Part shown: positions 8,850 through 17,553 of the stretch, piece by piece
How positions within the stretch are numbered: position 1 is the stretch's first letter
How the letters are laid out: each line of letters opens with the position of its first letter
Assembly: GCA_017427685.1 (NCBI GenBank)
Contig: JAFRSH010000012.1
Span: 1 to 32,221 of the forward strand
DNA: 32,221 nucleotides
Direction: 5' to 3'
Source of the DNA: Lachnospiraceae bacterium
GTDB taxonomy: Bacteria; Bacillota; Clostridia; Lachnospirales; Lachnospiraceae
Program-made: the position numbers and the translations under genes
The notes under the pieces: generated by a model
Seen by the model: the letters and a program-made list of their open reading frames with translations, nothing else
Database searches by the model: none
Told to the model about the DNA's origin: nothing

Positions 8850-8916
8850 GCCGAACGACCGCCAGCCTCCGAGGCCGTTCTCCCGTGCGCATTTGCTCGT
8901 TGTCAGTCGGAGGCTT
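8850..8916 (+). promoter_or_regulatory. Structured 5' leader RNA candidate
   Basis: A perfect 9-bp inverted repeat (AGCCTCCGA 8864-8872 / TCGGAGGCT 8907-8915) ends 6 nt before the AAGG ribosome-binding site. A second pair, AACGA (8854-8858) with TCGTT (8897-8901), is interleaved with it in pseudoknot order. A competing local hairpin GCCT-CCG-AGGC (8865-8875) uses the same bases. It matches no riboswitch class I know. Function is inferred from geometry only. Confidence 0.4.
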
Positions 8917-8932
8917 AGAACAAGGATTTGCT

Positions 8933-9742
8933 ATGAAGGTTTACAAACGAATGTCCATAATCCTCTTCACCGGGATCATGATGATCGGACTGAGCACCTT
9001 TCAGATCAGCTCCGGCGGATTCCACGTTTCCGGTTCGATGGACAACACCCCGAAGGTTCAGGAAACCGTAGCGACACCCGTCGCTGTGATAACCGCAACC
9101 CCCACGCCCACTCCCGAGCCCAACATCCTGCTTGAGGAGGCGTATCCCGAGATCCACGATCTCATCAAGAGCTACTACGATGCCAAGCTCGAAGTAGATA
9201 AAGAAGCATTCAGAAATCTTGTTACCGATATCTCCTACATCAACATGGACGAGATTCAGGCCAAGACCTCCGCTGTCACGGCCTTCACCGACATCACATG
9301 TTATACCAAGAAGGGAGTCGGCGAGATCGATCTTGTTTGCTATGTCAGATATTACATGGATATCGTCACGATCGACACACCCGTTCTTTCGCTTGACGAG
9401 CTTCTGATCCAGTACGACGAGACCGGTGATCCCCTGATCTTTATGGGTGAGATAGAGAACTCCACTCACGACGAGCTTGTCAAGCTCCGCAGTGATGCCG
9501 ACGTCGCCGCACTGATCTCCGCAACACAGAAAGAGATCAACGAGGCCCTCAAGACCGACGAAGATCTCCTTGCATTCTGGCAGCGTAACATGAGCGGTGA
9601 GCCCGAGCAGGCACCCGAGCCTACTCCTCACATGGGTCCGCGTGATCTTCCTCCCGAAGAAGCAGCGGCTCTCGAGGCTCTTGAAGCTCTCGAAGAAGAC
9701 GAAGTTCCGGCTACGGACGACCCGGCCGCGATCCCGGGATAA
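8933..9742 (+). CDS. Small exported protein, NTF2-like domain suspected
   Basis: 269 residues from the ATG at 8933, chosen because AAGG lies 7 nt upstream and the N-terminus then reads as a signal or anchor sequence (KVYKRMSIILFTGIMMIGL). An open frame continues upstream through the promoter but has no start signals. No lipobox is seen, so the protein is either cleaved after about residue 35 or anchored by the helix. A Thr/Pro-rich linker (ATPTPTPEPN, ~55-64) leads to a mixed alpha/beta domain (~66-215). Its order of helices then strands (YPEIHDLIKSYYDAK, then CYTKKGVGEIDLVCYVRYYMD) resembles exported NTF2-like proteins of Clostridia. The tail (~220-269) is acidic and Ala/Glu/Pro-rich. Function is unknown. 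Confidence 0.75.
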   Translation: MKVYKRMSIILFTGIMMIGLSTFQISSGGFHVSGSMDNTPKVQETVATPVAVITATPTPTPEPNILLEEAYPEIHDLIKSYYDAKLEVDKEAFRNLVTDISYINMDEIQAKTSAVTAFTDITCYTKKGVGEIDLVCYVRYYMDIVTIDTPVLSLDELLIQYDETGDPLIFMGEIENSTHDELVKLRSDADVAALISATQKEINEALKTDEDLLAFWQRNMSGEPEQAPEPTPHMGPRDLPPEEAAALEALEALEEDEVPATDDPAAIPG

Positions 9743-9766
9743 AAAAGACCCGACATAAGTCAGGTC
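9741..9766 (-). terminator. Terminator of the HD-GYP-ilvB operon
   Basis: Arms at 9747-9754 and 9759-9766 form an 8-bp stem with one mismatch and a 4-nt loop, followed on the minus strand by TTTTTT (9746-9741). The stop codon of the acetolactate synthase gene (9762-9760) lies within the loop-proximal part of the hairpin, and the T-run overlaps the stop of the convergent gene. Confidence 0.7.
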
Positions 9767-11397
9767 AGATGACAAACTATAACATAAACGTTTGAATCTT
9801 TATCTTTAAGGGCTTCCCGAAGGGCGGCCCTTAATTCTTTTACATCACGGCAATCAAATGCCCGCGCCTTAAGCGACTTCGCGATGCTCACATAATTGAA
9901 GGAGTCGTCGAGCTCGGTCGCCACGTAGCGACCTCCGAAGCGATCCTTCTGCATGGTGTGGACCATCCCGAGGATACCGTTGTCAAAAACTATCTCTATA
10001 ACAGGCAGTCCGTTCGTCACTGCCGTCATGATCTCCGCCATGTTCATACGGAACGACCCGTCACCCGCGAAATTGATGACCTTCCGTTCGGGGCATCCGG
10101 CCTTCGCTCCGATCGCGGCGCCGAGTCCGAAGCCCATGGTCCCGAGTCCGCCCGAGGTGATAAGACTGCCCGGACGCTCGTAGCTTATCGCATTGACGGC
10201 ACTGATCTGGCACTCACCTACTTCGGTGACAAAGATCGCCTCGCTTCCGGCTTCGTCGCCCGCAACCCGGGCCACGATATCTCCGGTGAGCGGAGTGTCG
10301 CCGGCAAACTCCCGTGAGCCCACATAAGCGTCAGAGCCCTTAGCTTCGGTAAGGGACTTCATCCACTTGGTGTAATCGACAGGCTTACCCGCCGACCTCT
10401 TCCTAAGAGTTGTAAGGATCGCCTTAAAGAACCTGTCGGCATCGGCCTGGAGCGCGATATCCGCGCGTACGTTCTTGTTAAGCTCCGCCTTGTCAATGTC
10501 TATGTGAACGAGTTTGCAATTACCCAAAAACTCGCAGTTCTCTCCCGTCAGTCTGTCGCTGAAACGACATCCCACGGCGACCATCAGGTCACATTCACTC
10601 ATCGCACGTGCCGCTGCTTTCGTGCCGTACTCGCCACCCATCCCGAGAGAAAACGGTGAGCTTCCGGCGATCGCGCCCCTGCCCATCATCGTATCGACAA
10701 CAGGGATCCCAAATTCCCCGGCGAACTCAGAAAGAGAAGCACCCGCTCCGCTCCTGATACATCCGCCGCCGGCTACGATAAGGGGTCTTTTGGCATGAAG
10801 GAAGGCTGTCGCGATCCTGCCCACACCCGACGCAAATCCGGGATACTCGGGAACGGCGCCCCGGCTCTGCGGTGCAGGTTCGAATTCAAAAACGTTCTCT
10901 GTAACATCCCTTGCTATATCAACAAGTACGGGTCCGGGACGCCCCGACGCCGCAACACGAAAAGCCCGTCTGATCACGTCGGCGAGCTGCGAGATATCCT
11001 TAACGATGAAGTTGTGCTTTGTAACGGGCATCGTGATACCCGCGATATCGATCTCCTGGAAGCTGTCACGTCCAAGACTACCGACCGGGACGTTGATCGT
11101 GATCGCCACTACAGGCGAAGAATCCATGTATGCCGTGGCAATACCGGTTACAAGATTGGTCGCTCCGGGTCCCGAGGTCACGAGGCAGACACCTGTCCTG
11201 CCTGTCGCACGGGCGTAACCGTCGGCCGCATGCGCAGCCCCCTGCTCGTGTGTCGTAAGGATATGACGGATCCCGTCGCCGCGCTCACGGAGCGCATCAT
11301 AAACAGAAAGGACCGTTCCCCCGGGATAACCAAACAGGGTCTCTGTCCTCTGCTCTTTAAGACATTCTATTATTATCTGTGCTCCTGTCAGCTGCAT
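9760..11397 (-). CDS. ilvB: Acetolactate synthase large (catalytic) subunit
   Basis: 545 residues, a full-length ThDP-dependent enzyme that condenses two pyruvates to acetolactate (valine/leucine route) or pyruvate with 2-ketobutyrate (isoleucine route). The catalytic Glu is Glu51 in THEQGA, the central FAD-binding-type domain spans ~190-330, and the ThDP/Mg motif runs from GDGSF (445-449) to DN (472-473). Where typical anabolic enzymes read GMVRQWQ this one has GMVHTMQ, so the Trp is Met482. In E. coli AHAS II that Trp gives the preference for 2-ketobutyrate, so a pyruvate-only enzyme is possible. No ilvN regulatory subunit or ilvC/ilvD gene is nearby. The start is an ATG 2 nt after the stop of the HD-GYP gene, with AGGAG 11 nt upstream inside that gene. 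Confidence 0.9.
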   Translation of the reverse strand: MQLTGAQIIIECLKEQRTETLFGYPGGTVLSVYDALRERGDGIRHILTTHEQGAAHAADGYARATGRTGVCLVTSGPGATNLVTGIATAYMDSSPVVAITINVPVGSLGRDSFQEIDIAGITMPVTKHNFIVKDISQLADVIRRAFRVAASGRPGPVLVDIARDVTENVFEFEPAPQSRGAVPEYPGFASGVGRIATAFLHAKRPLIVAGGGCIRSGAGASLSEFAGEFGIPVVDTMMGRGAIAGSSPFSLGMGGEYGTKAAARAMSECDLMVAVGCRFSDRLTGENCEFLGNCKLVHIDIDKAELNKNVRADIALQADADRFFKAILTTLRKRSAGKPVDYTKWMKSLTEAKGSDAYVGSREFAGDTPLTGDIVARVAGDEAGSEAIFVTEVGECQISAVNAISYERPGSLITSGGLGTMGFGLGAAIGAKAGCPERKVINFAGDGSFRMNMAEIMTAVTNGLPVIEIVFDNGILGMVHTMQKDRFGGRYVATELDDSFNYVSIAKSLKARAFDCRDVKELRAALREALKDKDSNVYVIVCHLT

Positions 11398-11399
11398 CT

Positions 11400-12479
11400 T
11401 CAGATGATCTCCTCTATGTTGATATTACGCTCCCTCGAAAGGTCCACAAAGATATCATCAACCTGGACTATGGGCTTCGAGAGTTCGGATCTGTTCATGA
11501 GAACGATCTTTCCGACCGAACCGTCCGAAAGTCTGACAGAATGATTCATGTATGTTTCGGTGATGTTAGCCAAAAGCGGGATAAGATACTGCGGGTTGTA
11601 CTTGAGACGCTCTGTTCCTTCGAGGCTCTGGATCACCGCGAAAGGACAGATCCTGCTCCTGTACACACGGTCACAGGTAAGTGCGTCGTAAACGTCGGCG
11701 ATCGAAACGATCATCGAGAAGGGTTCAAGCTGCTCAGCCGTCTTGCCGAAGGGGTAACCGCTTCCGTCCGCTCTCTCGTGGTGCTGAAGCGCAACCATCT
11801 TGACTCTGTCGTCGATGGTCTTGTCCTTGAGCATGTCGTAACCGAGAAGCGTGTGTCTCTTGACTATGTTGTACTCGTCAACGGTGAGGGCTTCAGGCTT
11901 CAAGAGGATCTCCTTGGGGATCGCTGTCTTGCCTATGTCGTGAAGCAGGCCCGCAAGAGTGAGCTGTCTGATGTCCTCGTCGGACATGTTGAGCCATCTG
12001 CCGAAGCAGTTCGAAACGATGGCCACGTTGACGCTGTGCATGTATGTGAGTTCGTCGTAGTCCCTGATGCAATGGAGCATTCCGAAGATCCTGGACTTGC
12101 CGCCGCTCTCGTTAATGATGGTATCGACTTCGTTGAGAAGGAGCTCCTCATCAAGCTCGCCTTCGTCGGCCATGATCTTGACAAAGGAATCCTTAAGGAC
12201 GGTAACCGTCTCGTCGTATCTCTTGGAGAATTCTCTGAATTCAACGCTGTTCTTGAGCTGCTGCGAGAGTGTCTCGGGAGCCGCATTCGCACCGGGCATG
12301 GGATAAACCCAGATAGTATCGATGCTGTAGAACATGATCTTGGAGATTCGGGCAGCATCAAGAATAGACCCCGCATTAAGGATGACCTGATTGCTTCTGG
12401 AATAAATGTCCTTGGCAAGCTCCATCCCGGGGATCGCCCGACTTATAGAAATTCTCTCCGATCTTCTGTAGTCCGGCAT
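11400..12479 (-). CDS. HD-GYP domain protein, probable cyclic-di-GMP phosphodiesterase
   Basis: 359 residues, soluble. The HD-GYP domain occupies ~140-300 with the metal ligands His148 (YMHSVNVA), HDIGK (180-184), KRHTLLGYD and the signature HHERADGSGYP (233-243). All catalytic motifs are intact, so hydrolysis of c-di-GMP (or a related cyclic dinucleotide) is expected. The N-terminal ~130 residues have no known domain I can name; the C-terminal ~60 residues (NHSVRLSDGSVGKIV) look like a small beta-rich extension seen in clostridial members. The ATG is 6 nt after GGAGG. The gene leads a two-gene operon with ilvB and has its own promoter just downstream of topB. c-di-GMP breakdown generally favours motility, in keeping with the chemoreceptor upstream. 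Confidence 0.92.
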   Translation of the reverse strand: MPDYRRSERISISRAIPGMELAKDIYSRSNQVILNAGSILDAARISKIMFYSIDTIWVYPMPGANAAPETLSQQLKNSVEFREFSKRYDETVTVLKDSFVKIMADEGELDEELLLNEVDTIINESGGKSRIFGMLHCIRDYDELTYMHSVNVAIVSNCFGRWLNMSDEDIRQLTLAGLLHDIGKTAIPKEILLKPEALTVDEYNIVKRHTLLGYDMLKDKTIDDRVKMVALQHHERADGSGYPFGKTAEQLEPFSMIVSIADVYDALTCDRVYRSRICPFAVIQSLEGTERLKYNPQYLIPLLANITETYMNHSVRLSDGSVGKIVLMNRSELSKPIVQVDDIFVDLSRERNINIEEII

Positions 12480-12582
12480 ACGATACCTCCCAAATTAACC
12501 AATAGTGCCCTCGTTCCGTGAATCCTCACACAATTATGTAACAAAAAATCGATTTGATCAGCGTTTCCATGATTATAGCTAA

Positions 12583-12610
12583 ATTGTATCATATTATCAG
12601 AATTTAGCAA
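12583..12610 (-). promoter_or_regulatory. Sigma-A promoter of the HD-GYP-ilvB operon
   Basis: Minus-strand -35 TTGCTA (12610-12605), 16-nt spacer, -10 TACAAT (12588-12583), located between the topB stop and the HD-GYP start. It predicts a leader of roughly 95 nt. I see no recognisable riboswitch in that leader. Confidence 0.65.
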
Positions 12611-12613
12611 CAT

Positions 12614-14680
12614 TTACTTATTCTTGGTACCCTGTGACGCGTAGATGGATTCGATCACGCGCAGATTGTGAGAGAGCTGCGGTATCGGTCCCGAATTCTT
12701 GACCGCATCCGTCCTCTTCTGCACAAAATCCCTAAGTTTGAGCATGTATTCTTCCTGAGAGATCTCTCCGTCCGCAACTTTCGAGAGTCCCTTCTCCCAG
12801 CTGGCAGTAAGCTCGGGATTAAGCAGAGCTCTGACACTCGCGTTAACCACCTCGTAGATGAGCTCGCCCTGAAGCGTGGGGGTGATGATCTGGGTCTTCT
12901 TGTTAAGGGACATGTACCCGATCTTAAAGAGCTTTCCGAGGATCTCGGCTCTGGTTGCACTTGTCCCAATCCCGCTCGATTTGATCTGGGCACGCAGCTC
13001 TTCGTCTTCGATCAGCTGTCCGGCATTCTCCATGGCCAGTATCATGGAACCCGAGTTGTAGCGCTTGGGCGGTGATGTCTCGCCCGACTTGATCTTCAGA
13101 TCGGTCACATCAAGCTCAAGTCCCTTCTTCAGAGCACTCACGGCTTCGATGCTTCCGACTCCGACTTCGGTATCCTGTTCGTCTCCCGCGGATTCACTGC
13201 CGGATGCACCGTCCGCGTCGACAGAGTCCTCCTGTTTTGCGCCCTTAGCTTTGCCTTCGGCAGCTTTCTTGCTTGCCGCGAAGGGATAAACAGAAAGGAA
13301 TCCCTCATCCTCAAGAGCCTTGAGAGAGACGGTGAAGCACTCCCCTCCAATGTCCGTAGCGAGTGAGATCCTTCTGTAGGTTGCCGGCGGGAAGAAGATC
13401 GCGAGGAATCTCCTGCCGATCAGCTCATACACACGACCCGCGAGAGGCTTAAGGGACGAAAGTGCCGAGAAGCCCTGTCCAGTGGGTATGATCGCGTAGT
13501 GATCCGTGATCTGCTTGTCGTTGACGTATCTGGTCTTGGCGAGGCCCTTGTAAGAACCTTCGTCGAGTATCTTCTGAGCGAAGGGAGCGAACTGTCCGAT
13601 GCCCCCCAGACCGCTTATATTCTTGACTATTTCCTTTGCCACAGCTGTAGAAAGCACTCTCGCATCCGTTCTGGGATATGTTACAAGCTTCTTCTCATAC
13701 AGCTCCTGAGTGATCGCGAGTGTCTCGTCCGGACTGATCTTGAAGAGTCTCGAGCATTCGTTCTGAAGCTCGGCAAGGTTGAAAAGAAGGGGCGGCTTTT
13801 TGACTTCCTTTTTCTTCTCAAGGGAGGTGATCACTGCCTTCGAACCGCTGACGGACCCGATCAGATCCTGTGCGTCCTTTTCGTCAAGGAAACCGTTGTC
13901 CTTGTAGAGCTTCGGACTGCCCCAGTAACGCGATCCCTCAACTGCCTTGAACTCGGCATCGACGGGGCTGCCGCCCACATCAAGTGTGGCGATGACCCTG
14001 TAGAAAGGAGTTTTTACGAAATCTCTGATCTCGCGCTCACGCCTGACTACCATCCCGAGGACGCAGGTCATAACACGTCCGACCGAGATCGCACCGCGCT
14101 TTTCGCCCTTGCTGATACCGTTGCCGTACTTAAGGGTGAGCACGCGCGAGAAGTTGATACCCATCAGATAATCTTCCTTGGCGCGAAGGTAAGCCGCATC
14201 CGAGAGATCATCGTATGCCGAGAGGGGCTTGGCCTCTCTGATGCCGCGTAGTATCTCCTCCTCTGTCTGGGAATCGATCCAGACACGACGTTTGTCACGC
14301 TCGGCGGGGACGCCCGCCATCATATCGACAAGTCTGTAGATGTACTCTCCTTCACGTCCCGAGTCGGTGCAGACGTAGATACGCTCGACATCGGCTCTGT
14401 TAAGGAGTCCTTTTACAATATTAAACTGTTTCGCAACTGCGGGGATGATCTCATACTTGAATTCATCGGGTATGAACGGAAGCGTGTTAAAAGCCCATCT
14501 CTTCAGCGCGGGGTCGTAGCCTTCGGGATATGTCATGGTGACAAGATGTCCGACACACCAGGTGACTACGGCGTCCGGTGATTCCATGTAGCCGTCACGC
14601 TTCGTAAAATTCGTCCCGAGAGCCTTGGCAAATTCCGCCGCCACGCTCGGTTTCTCCGCAATGTACAGGTACTTTCCCAA
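12614..14680 (-). CDS. topB: DNA topoisomerase III
   Basis: 688 residues, type IA topoisomerase. The Toprim domain has Glu9 (IAEKPS) and TDSGREGE (105-112) with the metal-binding acidic residues. The active-site Tyr335 lies in KLVTYPRTDA. The enzyme breaks and rejoins one DNA strand and typically decatenates or resolves recombination intermediates. Translation starts at TTG (14680-14678), since the conserved GKYLYIAEKPS follows immediately and GAGGAG lies 10 nt upstream. Residues ~466-508 form a low-complexity insert rich in Ala/Lys, then Asp/Glu/Ser/Gly, not part of the fold. There is no C-terminal zinc-finger region. The gene follows the chemoreceptor after a hairpin; no clear promoter of its own is seen. 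Confidence 0.95.
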   Translation of the reverse strand: MGKYLYIAEKPSVAAEFAKALGTNFTKRDGYMESPDAVVTWCVGHLVTMTYPEGYDPALKRWAFNTLPFIPDEFKYEIIPAVAKQFNIVKGLLNRADVERIYVCTDSGREGEYIYRLVDMMAGVPAERDKRRVWIDSQTEEEILRGIREAKPLSAYDDLSDAAYLRAKEDYLMGINFSRVLTLKYGNGISKGEKRGAISVGRVMTCVLGMVVRREREIRDFVKTPFYRVIATLDVGGSPVDAEFKAVEGSRYWGSPKLYKDNGFLDEKDAQDLIGSVSGSKAVITSLEKKKEVKKPPLLFNLAELQNECSRLFKISPDETLAITQELYEKKLVTYPRTDARVLSTAVAKEIVKNISGLGGIGQFAPFAQKILDEGSYKGLAKTRYVNDKQITDHYAIIPTGQGFSALSSLKPLAGRVYELIGRRFLAIFFPPATYRRISLATDIGGECFTVSLKALEDEGFLSVYPFAASKKAAEGKAKGAKQEDSVDADGASGSESAGDEQDTEVGVGSIEAVSALKKGLELDVTDLKIKSGETSPPKRYNSGSMILAMENAGQLIEDEELRAQIKSSGIGTSATRAEILGKLFKIGYMSLNKKTQIITPTLQGELIYEVVNASVRALLNPELTASWEKGLSKVADGEISQEEYMLKLRDFVQKRTDAVKNSGPIPQLSHNLRVIESIYASQGTKNK

Positions 14681-14740
14681 ATCCTTAAATCTCCTCTATC
14701 GTAATGTGATCCCCGGTAAATCCACCCTTTTCAACAATCA

Positions 14741-14764
14741 AGGCTCAGGAAGAATCCTGAGCCT
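14741..14764 (-). terminator. Hairpin terminator after the chemoreceptor gene
   Basis: A perfect 10-bp stem (14741-14750 / 14755-14764) with a 4-nt loop lies 28 nt after the chemoreceptor stop. On the minus strand it is followed by TTGATTGTTG, a weak U-tract, so termination may be partial and could allow read-through into topB. Confidence 0.55.
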
Positions 14765-14792
14765 GAAAAACAATCTTTGTTTCCTGTCAGTA

Positions 14793-17516
14793 TCAAAGTA
14801 TGAAGCTTTCCATGTTCTGATTGAGCTCCGTAGCCTGCGTACTCAGACCTGCTGTCTTGTCCGCAAGGATCTCCATCATTCGAACCTGATCCTCAACCTG
14901 CGTTCCAAGATCCTTGGTAGCCTCCGAAACACGCTGTGCAACAGCAACGATGTTCTCGATCGATGAAGAAACGGCGTCCTTGTCGCTTGTCATCTCGTGG
15001 AGCTGTCCCATGATCAGTTCGAGCTGGTTAGCCATCTCGTCGATGCAGTCATTGATCTGTCCGAATACCGAGTTGGTCTCTCTGAGGATCCTGCTCTGAT
15101 CCGCTACGAGCTTGTTGGTCATCTTAGCCGAGCTAACCGCGTTCTGAGTACTCTCGTTGATCTCGGCGATGATCATGTTGATCTGCTCGCCTGCCTTGAT
15201 GGACTCGTCAGCAAGCTTGTGGATCTCTTCCGCAACTACCGAGAAGCCGCGACCCTGCTCACCTGCACGCGCTGCCTCGATCGAAGCATTGAGTGAAAGG
15301 AGGTTGGTCTGTTCAGCGATCTCGTTCATGGTCTCGGTGATCTTCGAGATACCCATAGCCTTCTTAACTACGCTGTCAATGTCGGTAACGAGATGGTTGA
15401 TGTTGTCGGTTGTTCTGCTGTTCTGTTCGTTAAGGCTTGCGATAGTCTTACGGCCCTTCTCGGAGATGTCGACCGTTCTGTCAACGGTTGCATCGATCTG
15501 ACGGGTGTTGTCGTTGATGGCGTCGATACGTCTCGCAAGGACAGCCATCTTCTCAGCCGAGGTGTCGGTGTCGACTGCCTGGCCCTGAACCTGTGAGTAA
15601 ACGTCACCGAGTGATCCCGAAACTACCTTCATAGAGGAAACGAGACGCTTCGATGTCTTGGCAACTCGTGCCGACGAAGTATTGACTTCCTCACTGAATC
15701 TTGTAACGTCCTCAACGATCGAGTGGATACCGAGTACCGTCTTGTCGATCGTGTCGGTGAGCTGTCCGATCTCGTCCGTTCTCTCTGTAACGAATTCCTG
15801 AGAAAGGTCACCGTCTGCAACCTTAGCAAGGTTGATACATGCTCTCTTGAGTGTTCTTGCGATACCGGAGGAGATGAGCATTCCGGTTCCGAGTGCGACT
15901 GCTGCACCTACGAGCACGAATACGACGGTGATGATCCTGATCGTTGTAAGCTCGGAAGCAAGGTTTGCTTCGGGAACAAGTGCGCACAGGATGATATCCG
16001 AATCACCGAGAGCCGAACGGTAGAACAGGTATGTGTCACCGTCGTAGCTGATCTCGGTAGTGATGTCGTTGAGTTCCTCGTTGTGAACGAATTCAGCAAG
16101 CTCGGGGGAGTTGAAGATCACGTCGTTGGCGATGTCGCCGGCAACGATGTTGCCTTCGGAATCTATGGACTGAAGGACGTTGATCTCCTCGAGGTCGTTG
16201 AATACGAGACCCGTGATACTACCGTCACCGAGGCTGGTGCCTCCGAGTGTGGAATGCATGGACTCTTTGCTGATATCGAAGGCGATGACTCCGTCCTTGT
16301 TCTTCATGAGTCTGACAAAAGTCATACAGTATGAGTCGGGCTCGCCCCAGAAGGTCTCATCGATGAAAGGATGGGAAAGTGTCCAGAAAGCACTCTTGCC
16401 TTCTGCGAAGGGCTTTGCTTCTTCGGTGTCCCAGTAAGGCATGAACATCTCGGGAGTGGCCGTTCTGGTTTGTGCCTCGGTCTTCTTATATGAGAAGGTG
16501 GGTCTTCCCTGATTACAAAGGATGTAGTAATCCTCAAGGTAATCGGTCTGCTTGATGTAGCCACCCATGGAGTTGTATGTACCGTTGTATGCTTTCTTGG
16601 TGGCCTGATCTGTAATGTTCCTGTCGTAGAGGTTGTAGTAGTAATTGGTAACGTCGGCATCCGTCGAAAGCGTGGCAGCTTTGTTCTTAACGGATGAAAG
16701 CATGAGCTTGAGGTACTTGTCGGTAGCCGACATGGTACTCGAAACGCTGAGGTTACACTTGCTGATAACAGTTTCGGAAGCCATGTTATAGGAGACAAGA
16801 CCAACAACGACGATAAGGATAACGGGCAGAACGAATGCTGCCATGAGCTTCCATCTGATCTTGGTGTACCTGCGGAGCTGTCTGGACTTGCGTCCGCCCG
16901 AAGGGTTCGAGAGGTCGTAACCGCTGATGTCTTCGATCTTGCGGATCTTCCTGTAACCCTTGACGATCGCTTTTCCGATCATGGTAAAGAAACCGCCGAC
17001 AGCAAAAAGAACCTTCTTGCATGTACCGGGGAAATCGAAAGGCTTCTTCTCCTTAGCAGGTGCCTCTTCGGATGCTGCTTCGAGAGCCTCTCCGGATGCT
17101 TCTTCGGGAACCTCTGCAGTTACCTGTGCGGGCTCTTCCGAAGAAACCTCTGCCTGAGGGACTTCTTCGGTCGGAACTGCTTCCTGCGCTTCGGCAGCAG
17201 CCTGCTCCTTAGCGGCCTTCTTAGCGAGAGCAGCCTGCTCTTTGGCAGCTTTCTTCTCGGCTGCGGCCTGTGCCTTTGCAGCTTTCTTCTCAGCTGCGGC
17301 CTGCGCCTTGGCAGCCTTCTTCTCCGCTGCGGCCTGTGCCTTCGCAAGGCGTGCCTGCTCTGCGGGGTCAACTTCACTTGCCTGCTCTACGTATTCAGGA
17401 ACACTGTCCTGAGTCCCGGACACGATCTCCTGAGAGATGTCCGGGCCGTTCTGATCTCCGGCCGTATCGATCCCACTGTACATGATATCATCGTTTTTTT
17501 CGCGATTATCACTCAT
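14793..17516 (-). CDS. Methyl-accepting chemotaxis protein with a long Ala/Lys/Glu-rich cytoplasmic N-terminal extension
   Basis: 907 residues from the ATG at 17516, which has GAGGAG 6 nt upstream; an in-frame ATG 30 codons earlier lacks a ribosome-binding site. Layout: residues 1-55 acidic and hydrophilic; ~56-112 an 11-residue repeat of the type [11 protein letters not shown]; ~113-160 Glu/Ala/Pro-rich; ~166-222 basic. TM1 is at ~223-244, an extracellular Cache-like sensor at ~250-520, TM2 at ~527-553, HAMP at ~550-605, and the signalling domain at ~620-907 with the conserved hairpin tip ([22 protein letters not shown]). It detects an extracellular ligand and controls CheA and flagellar rotation. 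No C-terminal CheR-docking pentapeptide is seen. Typical receptors have only a few residues before TM1, so the ~220-residue extension is unusual. Confidence 0.93.
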   Translation of the reverse strand: MSDNREKNDDIMYSGIDTAGDQNGPDISQEIVSGTQDSVPEYVEQASEVDPAEQARLAKAQAAAEKKAAKAQAAAEKKAAKAQAAAEKKAAKEQAALAKKAAKEQAAAEAQEAVPTEEVPQAEVSSEEPAQVTAEVPEEASGEALEAASEEAPAKEKKPFDFPGTCKKVLFAVGGFFTMIGKAIVKGYRKIRKIEDISGYDLSNPSGGRKSRQLRRYTKIRWKLMAAFVLPVILIVVVGLVSYNMASETVISKCNLSVSSTMSATDKYLKLMLSSVKNKAATLSTDADVTNYYYNLYDRNITDQATKKAYNGTYNSMGGYIKQTDYLEDYYILCNQGRPTFSYKKTEAQTRTATPEMFMPYWDTEEAKPFAEGKSAFWTLSHPFIDETFWGEPDSYCMTFVRLMKNKDGVIAFDISKESMHSTLGGTSLGDGSITGLVFNDLEEINVLQSIDSEGNIVAGDIANDVIFNSPELAEFVHNEELNDITTEISYDGDTYLFYRSALGDSDIILCALVPEANLASELTTIRIITVVFVLVGAAVALGTGMLISSGIARTLKRACINLAKVADGDLSQEFVTERTDEIGQLTDTIDKTVLGIHSIVEDVTRFSEEVNTSSARVAKTSKRLVSSMKVVSGSLGDVYSQVQGQAVDTDTSAEKMAVLARRIDAINDNTRQIDATVDRTVDISEKGRKTIASLNEQNSRTTDNINHLVTDIDSVVKKAMGISKITETMNEIAEQTNLLSLNASIEAARAGEQGRGFSVVAEEIHKLADESIKAGEQINMIIAEINESTQNAVSSAKMTNKLVADQSRILRETNSVFGQINDCIDEMANQLELIMGQLHEMTSDKDAVSSSIENIVAVAQRVSEATKDLGTQVEDQVRMMEILADKTAGLSTQATELNQNMESFIL
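17197..17346. repeat. 33-bp tandem repeat encoding the chemoreceptor's 11-residue repeats
   Basis: About 4.5 imperfect units of 33 bp begin at 17197, 17230, 17263, 17296 and 17329, each starting GCAGCC or GCGGCC on the plus strand. They encode the Ala/Glu/Lys-rich 11-mers of the chemoreceptor. Differences between units are mostly at synonymous positions, which suggests selection on the protein repeat after expansion. Confidence 0.9.
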
Positions 17517-17531
17517 ACGCTTCTCCTCTTT

Positions 17532-17553
17532 AGATGCGGGTTTCACCGCATCT
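17532..17553 (-). promoter_or_regulatory. Hairpin in the leader next to the chemoreceptor ribosome-binding site
   Basis: A perfect 8-bp stem (AGATGCGG / CCGCATCT) with a 6-nt loop sits a few bases before the GAGGAG of the chemoreceptor. A second small hairpin (TCCC-TTCG-GGA on the minus strand) lies about 25 nt further upstream. They could affect translation or mRNA stability; there is no U-tract, so this is not a terminator. Confidence 0.35.

Noticed and set aside
8636..8932. Upstream in-frame extension of the exported protein gene
   Set aside because: It would run through the divergent kinase start and both promoters. The ATG at 8933 has a ribosome-binding site and a proper signal sequence.
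9741..9766. Bidirectional termination also serving the exported protein gene
   Set aside because: On the plus strand the hairpin is not followed by T residues, so only minus-strand termination is supported.
12480..12582. Possible c-di-GMP riboswitch in the HD-GYP leader
   Set aside because: The leader is long enough, but none of the conserved GEMM core bases or paired helices can be seen.
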